A stretch of DNA of 6,049 nt from Nitrospirota bacterium. Lineage in GTDB: Bacteria > Nitrospirota > JAOUDF01. Shown piece by piece: positions 1 to 5,549 of this stretch. Numbering within the stretch: position 1 is the stretch's first letter; every line of letters begins with the position of its first letter. Location: contig JAOUDF010000152.1 in assembly GCA_029859385.1 (NCBI GenBank), positions 1 through 6,049 on the forward strand, read 5' to 3'. A program made the translations under genes and the position numbers. Below the pieces are notes generated by a model that did not search any database, was not told the DNA's origin, and saw only the letters and a program-made list of their open reading frames with translations.

Positions 1-327
1 CCCGGCGGATTGGATGAAATCATCAATCAGCCCGAACTGGAGAAACTTAGGCGTTACGTACGACTCGGCAATTCAAAGCTGGTCTGGCCATACTCGCACC
101 GTACCGTCTACTCCCCTGACTCCCAATTTGACGATGGAGGGGGGCCGTATGAAGTGCTACATGAGTTCGACATCTTGGTTACGCCTACGAACGAGTACTA
201 CATCGTTGTCGCAATATTTGGAGAGGAGTTCGCCCTCAATCTCGGCGGTCCAGAGATTGACGGTTACGAACACTGGCTAAGGGCGAACGATAACAAGAGT
301 CCTCTATATTCCGGGAAGAATGCATGA
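1..327 (+). CDS. Unrecognised protein, 5' end cut off by the window; probable integron-cassette gene
   Basis: The frame is open from the first base and ends at TGA 325-327, so at least 108 residues are seen. The first possible start inside the window is TTG at 10, but the true start may lie outside. I do not recognise the family. The visible protein is acidic and soluble-looking, without a signal peptide or membrane segment. It has a central stretch of beta-like hydrophobic residues (EYYIVVAIFG) and a Gly/Pro-containing tail with a GYEHWLR segment. The first 240 bases are about 52% G+C by hand count, clearly below the neighbouring genes. The stop codon lies two bases before an attC-like half site, the usual arrangement in integron gene cassettes, which often carry short unknown genes of this kind. 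A small immunity-type or stress protein is possible but unsupported. That it is a real gene is fairly likely; its function is unknown. Confidence 0.55.
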   Translation, partial: PGGLDEIINQPELEKLRRYVRLGNSKLVWPYSHRTVYSPDSQFDDGGGPYEVLHEFDILVTPTNEYYIVVAIFGEEFALNLGGPEIDGYEHWLRANDNKSPLYSGKNA

Positions 328-328
328 C

Positions 329-360
329 GCATAACCCTGCGGTCCACCGGACGCTGCGCG
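329..360 (+). mobile_element. Truncated integron attC-like site (left half only)
   Basis: Seen: GCATAAC at 329-335 resembles the RYYYAAC box that opens an attC site (one mismatch, A at the third position). It is followed by CCTGCGGTCCACCGGACGC and GCGCG. Read in frame from 324, this segment gives NPAVHRTLR, a peptide I associate with translated attC sites at the ends of proteobacterial cassette proteins. That association is from memory, not from a search. A complete attC would have a complementary right half (roughly GCGCAGCG..GGTGG) ending in GTTRRRY within about 60-150 bases. I do not find one before the next gene, so the site appears broken and not excisable. Its position directly after the stop codon of the preceding low-G+C gene supports the reading. 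Confidence 0.45.
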
Positions 361-378
361 CCGTATCAACTGGCAAGA

Positions 379-406
379 TTGATGCGGTGAGTGAGAGTCA
401 GATACT
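379..406 (+). promoter_or_regulatory. Candidate sigma70 promoter for the flavoprotein gene
   Basis: TTGATG (379-384, four of six matches to the -35 consensus) is separated by 16 bases from GATACT (401-406, four of six matches to -10). Transcription would begin near 413, leaving a leader of about 25 bases that contains the GGAGG ribosome binding site at 429-433. It is the best pair I see in the gap 328-438, but both boxes are imperfect. Confidence 0.3.
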
Positions 407-438
407 TCATTACTTGAAATAGTCGCATGGAGGGCATC

Positions 439-1104
439 ATGAAAGTTCTCGGAATATCCGGCTCACCGATTGAAAACAGTAACACCGACAGGGCCGTGAA
501 AGTGGCGCTGGAGGCAACGGGGTTAGAAACAGAGTTTGTCAAGCTCGTCGACTACACGGTGGCACCGTGCCGTGCCTGTCTTGGGTGCGTGGACACGAAC
601 CGCTGTGTCATCGAGGATGACGGCATTCTTCTGGCGGAAAAGGCGAAGGCGGCCGACGCGCTGATCGTTGGCGGGTTCACGCCTTATTCGTCCCTCGATG
701 CCCGGACAAAGTCATTCATTGAGCGCCTCTATCCCCTGCGGCACAAGCACGGATTCATGGCAGGCAAGCCGGGTGGCGCGGTCATTACCTGCGCCGTACC
801 TGAGGGGAACGAGGCGCTGCCGCCTGCTTTTGACTTCGGCATGAACGCCATTAAATTCTACATGATGGAAGAGGGGATGGAGTTTGTGGGGGCGGTGAAG
901 GTGATGGGGAATGTCCCCTGCATCAAATGCGGTTTCGGTGATGAGTGCCAAATGACAGGAGTCAAGATGTTGTATGGCCCGGAGGCGACGGTGGCGTCGG
1001 TCGGCGTGAACAGTTTTGAAGATCAGCCGGGTACGGTGGAGAGCGCCGCCTTGCTGGGACGCGAGATTGCTGCGAGGTTAAAGGGCAAGTCTTTGCAGGC
1101 CTGA
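439..1104 (+). CDS. Iron-sulfur flavoprotein, NADPH-dependent FMN reductase / flavodoxin fold
   Basis: A cytoplasmic redox protein of 221 residues that should bind FMN and at least one [4Fe-4S] cluster. The beta1 strand and phosphate loop are at the N-terminus (MKVLGISGSP, then SNTD at about 14-17). The compact motif CX2CX2CX5C at C44, C47, C50 and C56 matches the cluster motif of Methanosarcina-type Isf proteins. The C-terminal part has a second cysteine group, CX2CX5C at C161, C164 and C170. I chose ATG 439 rather than ATG 427 because GGAGG (429-433) sits five bases before it, and because MKVLGISGSP is the usual family beginning. The 427 start would place this ribosome binding site inside the coding region. 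Electron donor and acceptor cannot be read from the sequence, and no partner gene is adjacent. It converges on era with a 3-base gap. The family is well supported; the physiological role is unknown. Confidence 0.85.
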   Translation: MKVLGISGSPIENSNTDRAVKVALEATGLETEFVKLVDYTVAPCRACLGCVDTNRCVIEDDGILLAEKAKAADALIVGGFTPYSSLDARTKSFIERLYPLRHKHGFMAGKPGGAVITCAVPEGNEALPPAFDFGMNAIKFYMMEEGMEFVGAVKVMGNVPCIKCGFGDECQMTGVKMLYGPEATVASVGVNSFEDQPGTVESAALLGREIAARLKGKSLQA

Positions 1105-1107
1105 GCC

Positions 1108-2019
1108 CTACGCTTCATATCCGAACTGGCTCAAGGCCCGTTCGTCATCCCGCCAGCTTCCCTTCTCTTTGACCCACAATTCGAGAAACACCTTCTTGTG
1201 AATCAGCTTCTCTATGTCGAGGCGGGCGAGGCGTCCGATCTCTCGCAGCTTGAGGCCGCCGCTTCCGATGACGATGGCCTTCTGGGAGTCTTTTTCCACA
1301 TAGATGACGGCGGCGATGTTGACCAGGTCCCGGTCGCTCTCCTCATGCCAGTTTTCAAGCTCCACCGCGATCACATACGGAAGTTCCTGGTGGGTCTGGA
1401 GTATGGCCTTCTCCCGGATGATCTCGGTTGCCATGAAGCGCTCGGTCTGGTCGGTGAACTGGTCGTCCGGGAAGTAGGCAGGCCCTTCCGGAAGATACTG
1501 GGGGATCAGCTTGACGAGGAGGTCGAGGTTTTCGAAACGCAGGGCCGAGATGGGGACAAGCTGGACAAAATCGTGAAGCTCACTGCACTTTTTCATGAGA
1601 GTCAGCAGGGTAGGTTTGTGGACCAGGTCGACCTTGTTGATGATCAGGAGGGTTGGCTTTTCGAGTTCGCGGGCGATATCAATAATTTCGCGATCGTCCC
1701 TGGTGATGCCCTCTACCGCGTCTATGACGACCAGCAGTACGTCGGCATCCTTTGCCGATTTCCACGCCGTCTCTACCATGATTTCGTTGAGACGGCTCAT
1801 CGGCTTGTGGATGCCGGGGGTGTCGAGAAATATCATCTGGCACCCGGGGAGGTTCTTTATGCCGAGGATGCGGGTCCGGGTGGTTTGAGGACGGTTGGTT
1901 ATAATGGCGACTTTTTCACCGAGGAGGGCGTTGAGGAGGGTTGATTTCCCCACGTTGGGACGCCCGACGATGCCGATATACCCCGATCTGAATTGGCCTG
2001 TTCCTGCCGACTGATCCAT
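1108..2019 (-). CDS. era: GTPase Era, ribosome assembly factor
   Basis: Essential GTPase that binds the 3' end of 16S rRNA and helps mature the 30S subunit; it acts in the cytoplasm. All expected motifs are visible in 303 residues, a normal length: G1 GRPNVGKS at 19-26, TTRTR in the switch I region at 46-50, G3 DTPG at 66-69, G4 NKVD at 128-131 and G5 SAL at 158-160. The C-terminal KH RNA-binding domain has its loop GSGG at 252-255 within VIGSGGLKLREIG. The start is fixed by sequence: TAA lies immediately upstream in frame (TAAATG), so ATG 2019 is the first possible codon. Its own ribosome binding site is weak (AGGT, 2026-2029, six bases away). The gene lies 107 bases downstream of the amidase gene on the same strand and seems to have its own promoter in that gap. 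A short frame with a better ribosome binding site overlaps its 5' end. Confidence 0.97.
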   Translation of the reverse strand: MDQSAGTGQFRSGYIGIVGRPNVGKSTLLNALLGEKVAIITNRPQTTRTRILGIKNLPGCQMIFLDTPGIHKPMSRLNEIMVETAWKSAKDADVLLVVIDAVEGITRDDREIIDIARELEKPTLLIINKVDLVHKPTLLTLMKKCSELHDFVQLVPISALRFENLDLLVKLIPQYLPEGPAYFPDDQFTDQTERFMATEIIREKAILQTHQELPYVIAVELENWHEESDRDLVNIAAVIYVEKDSQKAIVIGSGGLKLREIGRLARLDIEKLIHKKVFLELWVKEKGSWRDDERALSQFGYEA

Positions 2020-2050
2020 TTAGATACCTGTAGTAAAGTTGCTCTGACAT
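1916..2050 (-). CDS. Short upstream reading frame overlapping the start of era (44 aa, doubtful)
   Basis: ATG at 2050-2048 is preceded, with a nine-base spacer, by AAGGAG (2065-2060), a far better ribosome binding site than the one of era. The frame reads MSEQLYYRYLNG and continues as a 44-residue, arginine-rich peptide that ends at 1916-1918, 104 bases inside era in another frame. The part overlapping era has the composition of an out-of-frame reading and resembles no protein I know. It could be a leader frame that modulates era translation, a trace of an N-terminal frameshift in era (one base would join MSEQ... to the Era frame), or meaningless. If the promoter at 2063-2092 is the one used, the AAGGAG would fall upstream of the transcript and could serve only read-through mRNA from the amidase gene. 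Confidence 0.2.
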   Translation of the reverse strand: MSEQLYYRYLNGSVGRNRPIQIGVYRHRRASQRGEINPPQRPPR

Positions 2051-2062
2051 AAAATCAGGCTC

Positions 2063-2092
2063 CTTATAACACAGGCTGAAATGGTATGGCAA
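2063..2092 (-). promoter_or_regulatory. Probable sigma70 promoter for era
   Basis: On the minus strand, TTGCCA (2092-2087, five of six matches to -35) is followed after 18 bases by TATAAG (2068-2063, five of six matches to -10), with TGT directly before it as in extended -10 promoters. Transcription would start near 2056, about 37 bases before the era start codon. This would let era be expressed independently of the amidase gene upstream, whose stop codon is at 2127. The -10 box overlaps the AAGGAG sequence of the upstream short frame. Confidence 0.5.
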
Positions 2093-2126
2093 GCATGCAA
2101 CGCAGCTTGGAATTATGGAGGAGGCT

Positions 2127-4187
2127 CTATTTGGAGTAGTCTGCTGATGAGGATGAACGAGTTTGCTGTCTTTCAAAGTAGCGTAGTATGCCGGTGGCTA
2201 CGCCTTTGGCGAAAGACTCCTGAAATGCTGGATCCTTGAGGTTCTGGTGGTCTCTGATGTTGTCGTTGAATCCTGCCTCTACGATGACTGAGGGGAGGAG
2301 GGGGCGCTTCACCACTGCATCGAAATGGGCGCTGGCTTCGAGGTCGGTCTTTGCCCTCCGGTCAACCCATAGCGGGTCTCTCTTGCGCAATTCACTTATG
2401 ACGGCCTGCTGAATGTCGTTGGCAAGCTGCCTGTCTTTACCGTCCTTTCGGTCGTCGTAGCTGTAGATGGTTTCGGTGCCGCTCATCTTCCCCAGGTTGG
2501 CGTGGATGCTGACCATGATGTCGGATTGCATGAATTCCGCATATTGCCACCTTACATGTACGTCGTCACTCCGCCATTTCGGGGCCGACTCGGGTATGCC
2601 GGTAAGATAGCACAGGGCACCTTCTCTCCACACGGGGTAACCGCTGGCACCGATCTTGTTCTGCCGCTCCAGGTCGCGGGTGGTGAGAACCCTGGCGCCA
2701 AGGTTCTTAAGGTGTCTCACCACTTTTTCGGCCAGGAATATGGTGATCTCATCCTCAACGAGTCCGTCACCCGTCACGGACAGTTCTCTGTTGCAGGTAA
2801 CCTCCCCGTCCGTCTCGTAACAATGGGGACGCTGATAGCTCCATTCCTTCCCTGTCCAGAAGAGGCCATGGCCCGCATCTATGGTTATGGTCTTGTTCCG
2901 CAGCGGCCTGGGATCCTCGAGAACAAAAAGAAGAGAGGATTCGCTTCTTCTCACGGCACCGTGTCGGTCGAAGGCCTCCACTACAAGGGTATGACGGCCG
3001 CTGAGGCGTGTGTCCGAAGGGATATGAAATGACCATTCTCTAAGATCTTTTCCCTGGATAGTCCTCGAAAGGCCGTTGTCGAGAGTGATCCGCAGCGATT
3101 TTACCGCGTCCGACGCATCGGTATCCTCTGCTCCGCCGGAGATTGTTGCGCCGGGATAAACGGGGGTTGCCCGCCACATCTCAGAAACCCAGACGCGCGG
3201 AGGCCGGTTGGCGGTGACGGGGATCTCAACCTTTACGGCTTCGCTGCGCGGGCCGACGATATCATCATTTTTAGTTGCAGCCACCTGGTAGATAAGATTT
3301 GCGGCCGGCGGGAGGTCTCTATCAGTGAATTCGCTTGATGTGGTTGAGCCAAGAAAACGGCCGTCTCGAAACAGATGGTATTCCTCGGCCACTCTTTCCT
3401 TGACAGGTTCCCAGGAGAGCCTTACTATCCCGTCGCTCTCGGCCTTGGCACTGAGGCCCTGTACTGCGGGGAGTGAGGCCGGAGTCCGGACGGCAAAGCT
3501 CAGGTCGTTTGACCGGGCTGACTGTTTGGCGGTGTCCCATGCCTTTACGTAGCAGGTCATGCTGCCGGCATTGCCGACTTTTTTAAAGAGATAAACCCAC
3601 TTGCCGTCTTTCTTGTTGCCCGACCGGCGTCTCATGGGGACTTCGCGGAATTTATCGTTTTGCCCCATGCGATAAAAGAGGGAGACACGTTTTACCCCTT
3701 TGTCATCCTCTATGTGCGAGATCATTTTGAATGAATTCCCTGCCACGGGAAAGAGGGGTGAGGGGTGGGGGTCGGAGATGCGGGGGGGGATATCGGCTGA
3801 AGTGATGACCGTTGACAGTTCATCGGTAATGGTCTCGGTTCCATCATCTTTGACGAGCCGGAGAAAATAGATGATCTCCCCTGGATGGTCCAAGCGTTCC
3901 GGGGTAGTCGCCTCCCAGTAGATTTTCTGTTTTTTTGTCTTTGTTTTTTTGAGTTCCAGCGACTCGGCGAACCAGATGCCCGGTCCACGGTAGGAGACTT
4001 CAACCTCTCTGATGCCGTCGATTTTCTTTGTGGTCAGCTTGAATGTTGCCTGTCTGCCCGCCTGTACTTCATCGGGGAGGGCCTTCAGTGTCGCCGGCTC
4101 TACGGACGCGATGGCAGGCGCGCAGGCAAACGCCAGGAAGATGGTATGCAGAATAACAAGCTGAATTGATCGTGAATGGAATTTCAT
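2127..4187 (-). CDS. Exported N-acetylmuramoyl-L-alanine amidase (Amidase_3) with Ig-like and FN3-like domains
   Basis: Zinc hydrolase expected to cut the amide bond between N-acetylmuramic acid and L-alanine of peptidoglycan, outside the cytoplasmic membrane. Residues 1-27 form a signal peptide (basic start, hydrophobic core, possible cut after AIA at 25-27; C22 gives only a poor lipobox). Two Ig-like beta regions follow at roughly 30-130 and 135-235, a fibronectin-III-like region at about 238-322 (ending VGPRSEAVKVEIP), and another Ig-like region at about 325-425. The catalytic domain spans about 430-675: DAGHG with H440, E478 in LVEDE, SIHAN with H562 (the three zinc ligands), and the catalytic glutamate E637 in VEAGFND. 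It has unusually long insertions between these motifs. At 686 residues it is much longer than a bare amidase. The ATG start suits the signal peptide, but no clear ribosome binding site precedes it. It is divergent from the glycoside hydrolase gene and lies upstream of era. Confidence 0.9.
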   Translation of the reverse strand: MKFHSRSIQLVILHTIFLAFACAPAIASVEPATLKALPDEVQAGRQATFKLTTKKIDGIREVEVSYRGPGIWFAESLELKKTKTKKQKIYWEATTPERLDHPGEIIYFLRLVKDDGTETITDELSTVITSADIPPRISDPHPSPLFPVAGNSFKMISHIEDDKGVKRVSLFYRMGQNDKFREVPMRRRSGNKKDGKWVYLFKKVGNAGSMTCYVKAWDTAKQSARSNDLSFAVRTPASLPAVQGLSAKAESDGIVRLSWEPVKERVAEEYHLFRDGRFLGSTTSSEFTDRDLPPAANLIYQVAATKNDDIVGPRSEAVKVEIPVTANRPPRVWVSEMWRATPVYPGATISGGAEDTDASDAVKSLRITLDNGLSRTIQGKDLREWSFHIPSDTRLSGRHTLVVEAFDRHGAVRRSESSLLFVLEDPRPLRNKTITIDAGHGLFWTGKEWSYQRPHCYETDGEVTCNRELSVTGDGLVEDEITIFLAEKVVRHLKNLGARVLTTRDLERQNKIGASGYPVWREGALCYLTGIPESAPKWRSDDVHVRWQYAEFMQSDIMVSIHANLGKMSGTETIYSYDDRKDGKDRQLANDIQQAVISELRKRDPLWVDRRAKTDLEASAHFDAVVKRPLLPSVIVEAGFNDNIRDHQNLKDPAFQESFAKGVATGILRYFERQQTRSSSSADYSK

Positions 4188-4229
4188 GGAAAATTCGGCA
4201 CAACGGCACGCTCTAGCGATTAATCTTCT

Positions 4230-4246
4230 TATCGGCAGTGCCGATA
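4230..4246. promoter_or_regulatory. Perfect 17-bp palindrome in the divergent control region, likely operator
   Basis: TATCGGCA-G-TGCCGATA has two exact 8-base arms around one central base. It lies in the 120-base gap between two divergent genes and overlaps the -10 box of the minus-strand promoter candidate. On the plus strand it falls between a weak -35-like TTCTTA (4226-4231) and a -10-like TAACAT (4249-4254). No T-run follows on either strand, so it is not a normal terminator. A dimeric repressor or activator is the natural reader; which one is unknown. Confidence 0.5.
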
Positions 4247-4273
4247 GATAACATGAACGCCATATGGTGTAAA
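4245..4273 (-). promoter_or_regulatory. Candidate sigma70 promoter for the amidase gene
   Basis: On the minus strand, TTTACA (4273-4268, five of six matches to -35) is followed after 17 bases by TATCTA (4250-4245, three of six matches to -10) with an extended TGT before it. Transcription would start near 4238, inside the palindrome, leaving a leader of about 50 bases. The weak -10 would fit a regulated promoter. Confidence 0.35.
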
Positions 4274-4307
4274 GTAATCAACTGCGCATTGCAACCCGGA
4301 GGGAGTC

Positions 4308-5549
4308 ATGAAGGCTGTATCGAAAGGAATATGGATTGTTGCGAGTTTGTCGTTGTCGCTGGCAGTGGTCTTTGCCACCGGTTCTTATTGGGCTGAATCG
4401 AGTACCGAGCAATCCCCTGCGCCGCCGGCTGAGCATGTCATGGATGCAATACATGGAAATGTAAAGACCGAGGCAACCAGGGAATTGACTCCCAACCCCA
4501 TGTTCCTTCCGGGGTTCCCGCAGCTTGTCCCTCTTGCAGGGCGTAGCCGGGATATGGGCGAGATATATGTAAAAGGTCTTTACGTTTCGTCATGGACTGC
4601 CGGAACCAAGCGTATCCAGGAGTTTATCCAGCTTGCAAAACAGAAGGAGATCAACGCCCTGGTGATCGACCTGAAGGATTCCACCGGCAAGATCTGCTAT
4701 GAGAGCAACGTGCCGCTGGTGCAGGAGCTGAAACTGCAAGAACGCCGTATCCGCGACCTGGACGCCCTGGTGCGGGAATGCAAGAAGGCGGGCATCTACC
4801 TTATTGCCAGGATTGCCGTATTCCAGGACCCTGCCCTGGCGGAGAAAAGGCCGGAATGGGCGATAAAGAGCAAGGAGAAAGGAACACTCTGGCGCGACAA
4901 GAAAGGGTTGGCGTGGGTTGATCCTTCCGTGCGCAAGATATGGGAGTATAATGTCGCGATTGCCCGAGAGGCCATAGAGAAGGGCTTCGATGAGATCAAC
5001 TTCGACTATATCCGTTTCCCGACCGACGGGAAGATGGACGACCTCGCGTACCCGCACTGGGACAGCACCCGGCCCAAATATGAGAACATGAAGGCATTTT
5101 TCGAGTATATCGACAAGGAGGTCCGCTCCCAGGGTGTATTCCTTTCCGTGGACCTTTTCGGTCTTACGACCTGGCAGAAGGACGACCTCAACATTGGTCA
5201 GAGGTTGATCGATGCGGCGGGGCACGTGGACTACATCTGCCCCATGGTCTATCCGTCCCACTATCCTTCCGGATTTCTCGGCTACAAGAATCCGGCATTG
5301 TATCCTTACGAGGTTGTCTACAAGAGCATTGCCAAGGGGATGGAGACGATCAAGGGGACCGGAACCAAGATAAGGCCGTGGCTCCAGGACTTTGACATCG
5401 GCGCGGACTACGACAGCCACAAGATCATGCTTCAGAAAAAAGCCGTCTATGACGCCAATGCCTATGGCTGGCTGATGTGGAACGCACGGAACGTCTATAC
5501 TCTGGGCGGGCTGGAACCCAAAGGGAACAAGGACGGCGTCAGGGGGTAA
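4308..5549 (+). CDS. Exported putative glycoside hydrolase, DUF4015 type
   Basis: Protein of 413 residues with an N-terminal signal or anchor segment (basic start, hydrophobic residues about 8-24, no lipobox cysteine). A Pro/Glu-rich linker runs to about residue 85, then a TIM-barrel-like domain from about 88 to 400. Family landmarks are VKGLYVSSW (88-96), NALVIDLKDSTG (116-127), the strand DEINFDYIRFP (228-238, with D233 the best catalytic candidate), LSVDLFG (around D282), and DYICPMVYPSHY (308-319). This family is annotated as putative glycosidases. The substrate is not established by sequence; an envelope or extracellular polysaccharide is plausible given the divergent peptidoglycan amidase. 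The start is well set by GGAGG (4298-4302) five bases before ATG. The last 11 bases overlap the 3' end of the opposing bioA gene. The family is confident, the activity is inferred. Confidence 0.85.
   Translation: MKAVSKGIWIVASLSLSLAVVFATGSYWAESSTEQSPAPPAEHVMDAIHGNVKTEATRELTPNPMFLPGFPQLVPLAGRSRDMGEIYVKGLYVSSWTAGTKRIQEFIQLAKQKEINALVIDLKDSTGKICYESNVPLVQELKLQERRIRDLDALVRECKKAGIYLIARIAVFQDPALAEKRPEWAIKSKEKGTLWRDKKGLAWVDPSVRKIWEYNVAIAREAIEKGFDEINFDYIRFPTDGKMDDLAYPHWDSTRPKYENMKAFFEYIDKEVRSQGVFLSVDLFGLTTWQKDDLNIGQRLIDAAGHVDYICPMVYPSHYPSGFLGYKNPALYPYEVVYKSIAKGMETIKGTGTKIRPWLQDFDIGADYDSHKIMLQKKAVYDANAYGWLMWNARNVYTLGGLEPKGNKDGVRG

Noticed and set aside
339..354. A short inverted repeat GCGGTCC-ACC-GGACGC considered as a terminator after the first gene.
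   Set aside because: The stem is short and imperfect and no T-run follows. It is better explained as part of the attC-like sequence.
324..422. A 32-residue frame starting MTHNPAVHRTLR, with an ATGA overlap with the preceding stop and a GGGAAG sequence upstream.
   Set aside because: It reads straight through the attC-like half site, which explains both its position and its peptide. The rest (ending SQILHYLK) matches nothing I know, so I do not call it a gene.
427..438. The upstream ATG at 427 as start of the flavoprotein, adding four residues.
   Set aside because: GGAGG at 429-433 is correctly spaced for ATG 439, and the family normally begins with MKVLGISGSP.
1198..1944. A 248-codon plus-strand frame opposite era.
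   Set aside because: It lies wholly within the unmistakable Era coding region and its translation has no recognisable domain, as expected of an antisense shadow in G+C-rich DNA.
4204..4216. GGCAC..AGC considered as a sigma54 promoter in the divergent gap.
   Set aside because: The spacing between the GG and GC elements is one base short of the required ten and the -12 element does not match.
4590..5420. A long open frame on the minus strand inside the glycoside hydrolase gene (276 codons).
   Set aside because: The plus-strand frame has recognisable family motifs and a good ribosome binding site. The opposite frame has no recognisable domain and is an antisense shadow.
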